This document shows positions 26,343-33,626 of a stretch of 46,269 nucleotides of DNA, in pieces (position 1 is the stretch's first letter; each line of letters starts with the position of its first letter). Source of the DNA: Paracoccus sp. UBA889 (GTDB lineage Bacteria > Pseudomonadota > Alphaproteobacteria > Rhodobacterales > Rhodobacteraceae). A program made the position numbers and the translations under genes. The stretch lies in the NCBI GenBank assembly GCA_002294185.1, contig DBFD01000018.1:1-46269 (forward strand), written 5' to 3'. The notes under the pieces are model-generated. The model did not search any database, was not told the DNA's origin, and saw only the letters and a list, made by a program, of their open reading frames with translations.

Positions 26343-27221
26343 ATGGAAGACTGCATCATCATCGGCGGAGGCCCGGCGGGACTGACCGCGGCGCTCTATC
26401 TTGCCCGGTTCCTGCGCCGCGTCACGGTTTTCGACGCCGGAGCGGGGCGGGCGCGGATGATCCCGAAAACCCATAATCTCGGACCCTTTCCGGACGGCAT
26501 TTCCGGGAAGGAGCTTCTTGACCGGATGCGCGCGCATGCCGAACTTTACGGTGCCAGGATCGAAAACGCGACGGTCGAGGCGGTCCAGAAACAGGGCGAC
26601 CTGTTCCGGGTCACGGCCGACCGCCGGACCGAAACCGCGCGCTTCGTCATTTTCGCGTCCGGGGTCGTCAACCATCGGCCGCCGCTGTCGGCCAGCGACC
26701 ACGATCGGGGCGTCGCGCAGGGGCTGATCCGTTATTGCCCGGTCTGCGATGCCTATGAAATTCGCGACAAGCGTGTTGCCGTCCTGGGGAATGGCGCGCA
26801 TGGCCTGGCCGAGGCGCGCTTCGTTCGCGACTATTCCCCGACGGTGACGCTGATCCCGCCCGAGGGGATTCCGGCGCGCGCAAGGGACGGGATCGGCGCC
26901 CTGGACGCGCCGATGAAAGGTCTGGCTCTGACGGATTCGCAGGTCGTCGTGACGCTGGAAGACGGCCAGACGCACCATTTCGACACGCTCTATGTCGCCC
27001 TGGGCACCTCCGCGCATTCGGAACTGGCCGGTTCGCTGGGCGTCGGACTTGGTGATGCGGGCTGCATCATCGGCGATGCAAAACTGAAAACCAGCATCGA
27101 CGGAGTCTATGCCATCGGTGATATCACCGACGGGCTGGATCAGATCGCCCATGCGATGGGTCAGGCCGCCGTGGCCGCGACCGCGATCCACAATGCGCTG
27201 CCGGGAACCCCACGCGAATAA
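26343..27221 (+). CDS. Thioredoxin-reductase-like FAD/NAD(P) oxidoreductase
   Basis: A 292-aa flavoprotein of the thioredoxin-reductase fold. FAD motif GGGPAG is at 8-13, redox-active CPVC at 132-135, a second nucleotide-binding GNGAHG at 149-154, and the late GDITDG motif contacts FAD. The dithiol reads CPVCDAYE where true thioredoxin reductases have CATCDG, so this is a side branch whose partner need not be thioredoxin. No thioredoxin gene is adjacent. It is divergent from the PepSY/b561/LuxR unit and may belong to the same redox circuit. Expected cytoplasmic. Confidence 0.87.
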   Translation: MEDCIIIGGGPAGLTAALYLARFLRRVTVFDAGAGRARMIPKTHNLGPFPDGISGKELLDRMRAHAELYGARIENATVEAVQKQGDLFRVTADRRTETARFVIFASGVVNHRPPLSASDHDRGVAQGLIRYCPVCDAYEIRDKRVAVLGNGAHGLAEARFVRDYSPTVTLIPPEGIPARARDGIGALDAPMKGLALTDSQVVVTLEDGQTHHFDTLYVALGTSAHSELAGSLGVGLGDAGCIIGDAKLKTSIDGVYAIGDITDGLDQIAHAMGQAAVAATAIHNALPGTPRE

Positions 27222-27222
27222 T

Positions 27223-27251
27223 GACCTGCCCATGGCGACGGATCGCAGGTC
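27223..27251. repeat. Inverted repeat after the flavoprotein gene
   Basis: GACCTGC (27223-27229) and GCAGGTC (27245-27251) pair perfectly with a 15-base loop, starting 2 bp after the flavoprotein stop. It could be a weak terminator or an operator for nasT. No T-run follows. Confidence 0.3.
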
Positions 27252-27296
27252 GTCCGTCCCGGTGCCGATGCGCCCCGCATTCGGCAGGCAGATCTG

Positions 27297-27310
27297 GGCA
27301 AACAAGGTGC
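27297..27310 (+). promoter_or_regulatory. Possible sigma-54 promoter upstream of nasT
   Basis: GG at 27297-27298 and GC at 27309-27310 are ten bases apart, as sigma-54 promoters require, with GGCA and GTGCA around them resembling the -24 and -12 elements. Nitrogen-controlled genes are often transcribed this way. GC-rich DNA produces such spacing by chance, so this is weak. Confidence 0.25.
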
Positions 27311-27398
27311 ATCGGGGCGAAAGGCATGGTCACGGGTGCCGGACATCCTTGCGTCGCAGGGCTGCCTGTGCCAACGCGAGAAGCGTGATCGGGTCGCC

Positions 27399-27986
27399 AT
27401 GCTGAAAAAACTTCTCATCGTCGTCGTTGAATCGGATCCCGACCGGGCGCAGGCGATCGCGGACGGGCTGGGCGACGTCGGCGATCACGATATCCGCATC
27501 CTGGCCGAGCATTCGGCGCTGGCCCGGCGCGTGGCCGAACTGAGCCCGGACGTGGTCCTGATCGACATCGCCAATCCGTCGCGCGACATGCTCGAGGAAC
27601 TTGCGCTGGCCTCTGGTCCGGCCGAACGGCCGGTGGCGATGTTCGTGGATCGTTCGGACGAACAATTGACGCGATCGGCCATCGAGGCGGGGATGTCGGC
27701 CTATGTGGTGGACGGGCTGCGCCCGGACCGCCTGAAGCCGATCATCGACGCCGCCGTCGCGCGCTTTCATATCCTGCGGCAATTGCGGGCCGAACTGGCC
27801 GCCACCCGTGCCGCGCTGGAAGACCGCAAGATCGTGGATCGTGCCAAGGCCGTGCTGATGAAGGCGCGCGGCATCGACGAGGCCGAGGCCTATGCGCTGC
27901 TGCGCAAGACGGCGATGGATCAGGGCAAGCGCATCGGCGAAATCGCGCAGCAACTGGTGACGGCGGCGGGATTGCTGGGGCGATGA
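27399..27986 (+). CDS. nasT: ANTAR-domain antiterminator, NasT type
   Basis: A 195-aa cytoplasmic response-regulator-like protein. A receiver domain (about 4-125, with D56 in VVLIDI) is followed by an ANTAR RNA-binding domain (about 138-190: DRAKAVLMKARGIDEAEAYALL). In known NasST systems NasT binds hairpins in the leader of the nitrate-assimilation message and prevents early termination; NasS holds it inactive until nitrate binds. The upstream frame from 27336 has no support, so ATG 27399 is chosen. Its stop overlaps the nasS start (ATGA), giving the expected one-to-one pair. Confidence 0.92.
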   Translation: MLKKLLIVVVESDPDRAQAIADGLGDVGDHDIRILAEHSALARRVAELSPDVVLIDIANPSRDMLEELALASGPAERPVAMFVDRSDEQLTRSAIEAGMSAYVVDGLRPDRLKPIIDAAVARFHILRQLRAELAATRAALEDRKIVDRAKAVLMKARGIDEAEAYALLRKTAMDQGKRIGEIAQQLVTAAGLLGR

Positions 27987-29164
27987 TCGCGCTGCGGCTA
28001 GGCTATCTTCCCCTGGTTGACGCGGCGCCGCTGATTGTCGCGCGCGAGCTGGGTTTTGCTGCCGAAGAAGGGCTGCAACTGGATCTGATCCGGCTGGGGG
28101 CCTGGGCGCAGGGCCGCGACATGCTGGGCGCGGGGCTGATCGACGCGGCCCATATGCTGGTCCCGATGCCGATCGGTCAGGCGCTTGGGCTGGGGCCGCG
28201 CCTGCCCGACCTCGATCTGGTGATGTTTCTGTCGCATGGCGGCCAGGCGGTGGGGGTCAGCACCGCGATCGAGACCCGGCTGCGCGCGGCAGGTCACGGC
28301 TTTGACTTCTCCGACGCCGGGGCGGCGGGCCGGGCCTTGCGCGGCGCGATCACCGGGCCGCTGCGGGTGGGGGTGCCGTTCATGTTCTCGACCCAGCTTG
28401 AACTGATCCGCCACTGGCTCGGCGCTTCGGGATTCAGCGAAGATGATCTGCATCTCAAGACCGTGCCGCCGCCGATGATGGCCGATGCGCTGGCGGCGGC
28501 CGAAATCGACGCCTTCTGCGTGGGCGAACCCTGGGCCTCGTTTGCGGTCGAACGCGGCATCGCCGCGCTGCTGCTGCCGGGCACGGCGATCTGGACCTCG
28601 CCGCCCGAAAAGGGATTGGTCCTGCGGCGTGACTTCGCCGAAACCCGGCCCGGGCAGACCGGCGCGCTGATGCGCGCGATCTGGCGGGCGGGGCGCTGGC
28701 TGGATGAACCCGACCATCGCGGCACCGCCGCCGAGATCGTGTCGCGCGCCGAATATCTGGATCTGCCGTCCGAACTTGTTGAACGCGGGCTGACCGGCCG
28801 GCTGCTGGTTTCCCCGGCCGGCGAGGCGCGCGCGGTCCCGCGCCTGCTGGCGTTCAATGCCGGAGCGGCCAGCTTTCCCTGGAAAAGCCTGGCCGCGCTG
28901 ATCGCGCGCAATATCGCACTGCGCCACGATTTGCCGCCCGAGGGCGCGATGCAGCGCGCGATGGGGCATTTCCGCACCGATCTTTATCGCCGGCACCTGA
29001 GACCGGCAGGCGCGTCCCTGCCCGGCGCGTCGCTGCGACTGGAGGGGATGATCGGTGAAGATCGCACCGTCGCGGCCGAGCGTGGCCAGATGATCCTGCG
29101 CGCCGACAGCTTCTTCGACGGCTTCGTGTTCGAGCCGCCGATCCCGGATTCATCCATAAACTGA
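27983..29164 (+). CDS. nasS: Nitrate sensor, NrtA/CmpA-like binding protein, NasS type
   Basis: A 393-aa protein of the nitrate/bicarbonate-binding family (LRLGYLPLVDAAPLIVARE; GVPFMFSTQLELIRHWL; CVGEPWASFAVERG). It has no signal peptide, unlike transport-linked NrtA, which is how cytoplasmic NasS is recognised. It binds nitrate or nitrite and releases NasT. The gene overlaps nasT by four bases and precedes the transporter by 298 bp of leader DNA. Confidence 0.92.
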   Translation: MIALRLGYLPLVDAAPLIVARELGFAAEEGLQLDLIRLGAWAQGRDMLGAGLIDAAHMLVPMPIGQALGLGPRLPDLDLVMFLSHGGQAVGVSTAIETRLRAAGHGFDFSDAGAAGRALRGAITGPLRVGVPFMFSTQLELIRHWLGASGFSEDDLHLKTVPPPMMADALAAAEIDAFCVGEPWASFAVERGIAALLLPGTAIWTSPPEKGLVLRRDFAETRPGQTGALMRAIWRAGRWLDEPDHRGTAAEIVSRAEYLDLPSELVERGLTGRLLVSPAGEARAVPRLLAFNAGAASFPWKSLAALIARNIALRHDLPPEGAMQRAMGHFRTDLYRRHLRPAGASLPGASLRLEGMIGEDRTVAAERGQMILRADSFFDGFVFEPPIPDSSIN

Positions 29165-29462
29165 CCACTTTTCAGGCAATCACCGCATCCGCCGCAAAAA
29201 CTTGATGCGCCGCGCGGTTTTCCCCGGTGGCATCGGTCGCGATCGCGGTGTTCCGCTTGCCCTGCCGCCGGACAAGCGTGAAGATGCAGGACATGGCCAG
29301 GACGCAATGGCGCGCCACAGGCCCGTTCGCAACGTTGCGCACGATTTCCGCGAGGACGCGGTTCCCCTGACAGCCTGATTGCGCGTTCCGCCGCGGACCT
29401 CCCTCTGGGAGCCACGATGGATGTCTGCGCGATCCGTCCCACGCCAGCCATCGGAGCATCTC
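29165..29462 (+). promoter_or_regulatory. nas leader: candidate NasT target region
   Basis: This 298-bp gap holds no gene but several dyads. CGCTTG (29254-29259) pairs with CAAGCG (29273-29278). TGGCGCGCCA is at 29308-29317, and the 12-bp palindrome CGCAACGTTGCG is at 29328-29339. A CCGCG-AGGA-CGCGG hairpin lies at 29348-29361, and CTCCC-TCT-GGGAG at 29399-29411. The CGCG strand of the fourth can instead pair with CGCGT at 29382-29386, so two exclusive folds exist. A leader with competing hairpins is what NasT-type antitermination uses. I do not see a clear pair of ANTAR hexaloops or a terminator with a T-run, so the exact element is unproven. A weak sigma-54-like GG/GC pair lies at 29309-29322. 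Confidence 0.5.
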
Positions 29463-30674
29463 ATGTCCCATCCTTCGCAGCAGGATTCACGCCGCGCGCT
29501 GAGCCTGTCCACCCTTGCCTTCACCATCTGTTTCGCCGTCTGGACGATCTTCTCGATCATCGGCATCCAGATCAGCCAGCAGCTTGGCCTGTCCGAGACG
29601 CAGTTCGGCCTGCTGGTGGGGCTGCCGATCCTGACCGGCTCGCTGAGCCGGATCGTTCTGGGCGTTGCCACCGACCGACTGGGCGGGCGTCTGGTCTATA
29701 CGCTGAACATGCTGAGCGCCGCACTGGCGACGCTGCTGCTGTCATGGGCCACGACCTATCCGCAAATGCTGCTGGCCGCGCTTGGCGTGGGTCTTGCGGG
29801 CGGGTCCTTCGCGGTCGGCGTGGCCTATGTGTCCCGCTTCTATCGCGATGCGCAGCAGGGCACCGCGCTTGGCATTTTCGGCGTCGGCAATGTCGGCGCG
29901 GCGGTGACCAAATTCGTCGCGCCCTTCGTGATGGTTGCCGTCGGCTGGCAGGCCACGGCGCAAATCTGGGCCCTCGCGCTGGCCGTGACGGCCGTGCTGT
30001 TCTGGATCCTCAGCAAGGATGATCCGGTCACCGCCGCCCGGCGCGGCAGCGCGGCATCCCGGCGCAGCCTGCGCGCCGAATTCGCGCCGCTGAGGAACCT
30101 CCAGGTCTGGCGCTTCTCGGCCTATTACTTCTTCGCCTTCGGCGCGTTCGTCGCGCTGGCGCTGTGGCTGCCGCATTACCTGATCGGTGTCTATGGCTTC
30201 GACGTGAAGGTGGCGGGCATGGTCGGGGCGGCCTATTCGATCCCGGCCTCCATCTTCCGCGCCTATGGCGGCGTGCTGTCCGACCGGATCGGGGCGCGCC
30301 GGGTGCTGTATGCCACCTTCGCGGTGTCGCTGGCGGCGACCGCGATCCTGTCGATCCCGGCGGGGGTCACCCTGCCGGTGTTCCTGGTGGTGATCTTCAT
30401 TCTGGGCTTCGTGATGAGCCTGGGGAAAGCCGCCGTCTACAAGCATATCCCAAGCTATTATCCGCACAATGTCGGCGCCGTCGGCGGCCTGGTCGGCATG
30501 ATCGGCGGATTGGGCGGCTTCGCGCTGCCGCTGCTGTTCGGCTGGCTGAAGGATCAGACCGGGCTGTGGTCCAGCTGTTTCATGGTTCTGTTCGTGCTGG
30601 TCGCCGCCTGTGCGCTGTGGATGCACGCCTCGGTCCGTCGCATGGGCCGTCCCGCCGCCATGCAAGCCGCCTGA
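29463..30674 (+). CDS. nasA: Nitrate/nitrite MFS transporter, NarK/NasA type
   Basis: A 403-aa major-facilitator transporter with about 12 transmembrane helices. The nitrate/nitrite-porter signature GVGNVGAAVTK is at about 140-150 and the related GGLVGMIGGLGGF late in the protein. A short N-terminus leads straight into helix 1. CGGAG lies eight bases before the ATG at 29463; the ATG at 29379 would put 28 atypical residues in front. It brings nitrate into the cytoplasm for the reductases encoded next. Named after the Paracoccus scheme, where nasA is the transporter. Confidence 0.92.
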   Translation: MSHPSQQDSRRALSLSTLAFTICFAVWTIFSIIGIQISQQLGLSETQFGLLVGLPILTGSLSRIVLGVATDRLGGRLVYTLNMLSAALATLLLSWATTYPQMLLAALGVGLAGGSFAVGVAYVSRFYRDAQQGTALGIFGVGNVGAAVTKFVAPFVMVAVGWQATAQIWALALAVTAVLFWILSKDDPVTAARRGSAASRRSLRAEFAPLRNLQVWRFSAYYFFAFGAFVALALWLPHYLIGVYGFDVKVAGMVGAAYSIPASIFRAYGGVLSDRIGARRVLYATFAVSLAATAILSIPAGVTLPVFLVVIFILGFVMSLGKAAVYKHIPSYYPHNVGAVGGLVGMIGGLGGFALPLLFGWLKDQTGLWSSCFMVLFVLVAACALWMHASVRRMGRPAAMQAA

Positions 30675-30688
30675 AAGGATCTGTCGCC

Positions 30689-33127
30689 ATGAAGAAGAAA
30701 CTGGTCGTTATCGGCGCCGGCATGGCCTCGGGCCGTTTGCTGGAACATCTGTTTGAAACCGCCCCGGACGCCTGGCAGGTGACGCTGTTCAACGGCGAGC
30801 CGCGCGGCAACTACAACCGGTTGATGCTGTCGCCGGTCCTGTCGGGCGAAAAGACCTATGACGACATCGTCACCCACGATGCTGACTGGTATGCGGCCCA
30901 TGGCGTCGATTGCCGCTTTGGCCAGCCGGTGGTGCGGATCGACCGCGCCGCGCGCGTGGTCCATTCGAACCAAAGCAGCGCCGAATATGACGCGCTGGTG
31001 ATCGCCACGGGCTCGGCCCCCTTCATCATCCCGGTGGCGGGCAAGGATCTGCCCGGCGTCGTGACCTATCGCGATCTGGAAGACACCGATGCGATGATCG
31101 AGGCGGGCAGGGCCGGCCGGGATGCGGTCGTGATCGGCGGCGGCCTGCTGGGCCTGGAAGCCGCTGCCGGCATGGCTGCGCGCGGGGCGAAGGTCACCGT
31201 CATTCACCTGATGGGCCACCTGATGGAACGCCAGCTTGATCCTGCGGCGGGCTATCTGCTGCAACGGGATCTGGAACGGCGTGGCATTGCCGTCCACTGC
31301 AAGGGGGCCACTAAGGCGATCCTGGGTCACGACCGGGCCGAGGCGGTGCTGCTGGAAGACGGCACCGTCTATCCCGCCGATCTGGTCTGCATGGCCGTGG
31401 GCATCCGCCCCGAGACCCGCATCGCCGTGGACGCACGGCTGGAGGTCGAGCGCGGCATCACCGTCGATGACGGCCTGCGCACCAGCGATCCGAACATCTT
31501 CGCACTTGGCGAATGCGTGGAACATCGCGGCCAGCTGTTCGGCCTTGTCGCGCCGCTTTACGATCAGGCTCGGGCGCTGGCCCGGACCCTGTCCGGCGAG
31601 ACGGCCGAATTCCGCCCGGTCCAGACCGCGACCAAACTGAAGGTGACCGGCTGCGATCTGTTCAGCGCGGGCGATTTCGCCGAGGCGCAGGGCCGCGAGG
31701 ATATCGTGTTCCGCGATCCGGGGCGTGGCATCTACAAGCGGCTGGTCCTGCAGGACAACCGCGTCATCGGCGTGGTCATGTATGGCGACACGGCTGACGG
31801 CAACTGGTTCTACGGGCTGATCAAGGACGGCACCGATATCGAGCAGATGCGCGACACGCTGATCTTCGGTCCCGGCTTCCAGGGAGGGTCCAGGCCGGAC
31901 CCTATGGCGGCCGTTGCAGCCTTGCCGCCTGAGGCGGAAATCTGTGGCTGCAACGGCGTCTGCAAGGGCAGCATCGTCAATGCCGTGCAAGGGGGCGCGA
32001 CCACGCTGGACGCGGTTCGCGCCGGCACCAAGGCCAGCGGATCCTGTGGCACCTGCACCAGCCTCGTGGAGCAGGTGATGCGTCTGACGCTGGGCGATGG
32101 CTTTGCCGCCGCCGCGCCCGGCGGAATGTGCAAATGCACCGATCACAGTCACGAGGATGTGCGCCGGCTGATCCGGTCGATGGGTCTGAAATCCATCCCC
32201 GCCGTCATGCAGGAACTTGGCTGGAAGTCCGTCGGCGGCTGCCGTTCCTGCCGTCCGGCGCTGAATTTCTATCTGCTGGCCGAATGGCCGCTGGAATACC
32301 GGGACGACCGGCAATCGCGCTTCGTGAACGAACGCAACCACGCCAATATCCAGAAGGACGGCACCTATTCGGTGGTGCCACGCATGTGGGGCGGCGTCAC
32401 CACGCCGGACGAATTGCGGGCCATCGCGGATGCGGCCGACAAGTATGGCGTGCCGATGGTCAAGGTCACCGGCGGCCAGCGGATCGACCTGCTGGGCGTG
32501 CGCAAGGAGGATTTGCCGCTGATGTGGGCCGATCTGAACCGGGCCGGGCTGGTCTCGGGCCACGCCTATTCCAAGGGGCTACGGACGGTGAAGACTTGCG
32601 TGGGCAGCGAATTCTGCCGCTTTGGCACACAGGATTCGACCGGGCTGGGGATCCGGCTGGAAAAGCTGCTATGGGGGTCCTGGACACCGCACAAGGTCAA
32701 GCTGGGGGTTTCGGGCTGCCCCCGCAACTGCGCCGAGGCGACCTGCAAGGATGTGGGCATCGTCTGCGTGGACAGCGGCTACAACATCAGCGTCGCCGGC
32801 GCCGCCGGCATGGAGGTGAAGCAGACCGAGCATCTGGCCGCGACCCCCTCCGAGGACGAGGCGGTCGAGATCGTCACCGCCTTCATCCAGCTCTATCGCG
32901 AACACGCCCGTTATCTCGACCGGCCCTACAAGTGGGTCGCCAAGGTCGGCCTGGACTGGGTCATCGCGCAGGTCGTGGATGATCCCCGAAACCGCCGCGC
33001 GCTGGTCAAGCGGTTCGAGACCAGCCAGTCGGTCTATCGCCGCGATCCCTGGGCCGAACATTCGACGCCTTCGGAAACGCCCCGCTGGGCCCCGCTTGCC
33101 GATCTGACCCTGGAGGCCGCCGAATGA
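30689..33127 (+). CDS. nirB: Assimilatory nitrite reductase, large subunit
   Basis: An 812-aa sirohaem enzyme that reduces nitrite to ammonium with NAD(P)H. In order: an FAD/NAD(P)H-binding domain (VVIGAGMASG; VIGGGLLGLEAA), a BFD-type [2Fe-2S] domain (C419 and C421, then C453 and C456), and the nitrite/sulphite reductase half with C637 and C643 (CVGSEFC) and C677 and C681 (CPRNC) for the coupled 4Fe-4S/sirohaem. AAAGGA precedes the ATG. It lies 14 bp after the transporter gene and overlaps nirD by ATGA. Equivalent to nasB in Paracoccus naming. Slightly shorter than E. coli NirB but apparently complete. Confidence 0.95.
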   Translation: MKKKLVVIGAGMASGRLLEHLFETAPDAWQVTLFNGEPRGNYNRLMLSPVLSGEKTYDDIVTHDADWYAAHGVDCRFGQPVVRIDRAARVVHSNQSSAEYDALVIATGSAPFIIPVAGKDLPGVVTYRDLEDTDAMIEAGRAGRDAVVIGGGLLGLEAAAGMAARGAKVTVIHLMGHLMERQLDPAAGYLLQRDLERRGIAVHCKGATKAILGHDRAEAVLLEDGTVYPADLVCMAVGIRPETRIAVDARLEVERGITVDDGLRTSDPNIFALGECVEHRGQLFGLVAPLYDQARALARTLSGETAEFRPVQTATKLKVTGCDLFSAGDFAEAQGREDIVFRDPGRGIYKRLVLQDNRVIGVVMYGDTADGNWFYGLIKDGTDIEQMRDTLIFGPGFQGGSRPDPMAAVAALPPEAEICGCNGVCKGSIVNAVQGGATTLDAVRAGTKASGSCGTCTSLVEQVMRLTLGDGFAAAAPGGMCKCTDHSHEDVRRLIRSMGLKSIPAVMQELGWKSVGGCRSCRPALNFYLLAEWPLEYRDDRQSRFVNERNHANIQKDGTYSVVPRMWGGVTTPDELRAIADAADKYGVPMVKVTGGQRIDLLGVRKEDLPLMWADLNRAGLVSGHAYSKGLRTVKTCVGSEFCRFGTQDSTGLGIRLEKLLWGSWTPHKVKLGVSGCPRNCAEATCKDVGIVCVDSGYNISVAGAAGMEVKQTEHLAATPSEDEAVEIVTAFIQLYREHARYLDRPYKWVAKVGLDWVIAQVVDDPRNRRALVKRFETSQSVYRRDPWAEHSTPSETPRWAPLADLTLEAAE

Positions 33128-33459
33128 CGCGCTATGTCGATATCGCATCGCTGGAAGACATCCCCGCCCAGGGCGCACGGCTGATCCGCACCACCGATGG
33201 CTGCGTCGCGCTGTTCCGCACCGCCGACAACCGCGTCTTCGCGCTGGATGACCGCTGCCCGCACAAGGGCGGCCCGCTGTCCGAAGGCATCGTGCATGGC
33301 CATCAGGTCACCTGCCCGCTGCATGACTGGGTGTTCGACCTGACCACCGGGGCGGCCCGGGGCGCCGATCAGGGGGCGGTCCGCACCTGGCCGGTCCGGG
33401 TGGAACGCGGTCGCATCCTGATTTCCGCCGAAAGCCTCATGCGCGGCAAGGCCGCCTGA
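33124..33459 (+). CDS. nirD: Nitrite reductase small subunit, Rieske-type
   Basis: A 111-aa Rieske [2Fe-2S] protein with ligands C45 and H47 (CPHKGG) and C64 and H67 (CPLHDW). Many enteric NirD proteins lack these ligands; here all four are present, matching the NasG ferredoxin of Paracoccus, which is thought to pass electrons between reductase subunits including nitrate reductase. It is translationally coupled to nirB and lies 11 bp before the next small gene. Cytoplasmic. Confidence 0.93.
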   Translation: MTRYVDIASLEDIPAQGARLIRTTDGCVALFRTADNRVFALDDRCPHKGGPLSEGIVHGHQVTCPLHDWVFDLTTGAARGADQGAVRTWPVRVERGRILISAESLMRGKAA

Positions 33460-33470
33460 AAGGAAAGCCC

Positions 33471-33626
33471 ATGATCACGCCTTCCATTGGCGAAATCACG
33501 CGCGGCGACGCCACCGCGATGATCGCTGCGACCCGCCACCGCGGGTTGTCCGGCCTGTCGCGCGGCCCGATTGCGACCGTCCGGCGCACAGCCGTCCTGG
33601 CGCCACAAGGACAGATCGCGCCATGA
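33471..33626 (+). CDS. 51-aa protein of unknown function in the nas operon
   Basis: A short gene between nirD and the nitrate reductase. It has AAAGGA with good spacing before its ATG, GC-rich third codon positions like its neighbours, and a stop overlapping the next gene's ATG (ATGA). The product (starting MITPSIGEITRGDATAMIA) is basic, without membrane helix, signal peptide or metal motif. I do not recognise it. In Paracoccus this slot holds nasH, usually described as a second transporter, so it may be a replacement, a remnant or a short independent protein. The coupling suggests at least that it is translated. Confidence 0.6.
   Translation: MITPSIGEITRGDATAMIAATRHRGLSGLSRGPIATVRRTAVLAPQGQIAP

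Noticed and set aside
29399-29411. CTCCC-TCT-GGGAG as an intrinsic terminator before nasA
   Set aside because: No T-run follows, stem is short; kept only as a leader dyad.
30164-30688. Upstream extension of nirB within the transporter gene
   Set aside because: Out-of-frame reading of nasA; nirB has a ribosome site and FAD motif at 30689.
30554-32563. Minus-strand open frame of 669 codons opposite nirB
   Set aside because: Shadow of a GC-rich gene whose motifs and cofactors are clear on the plus strand.
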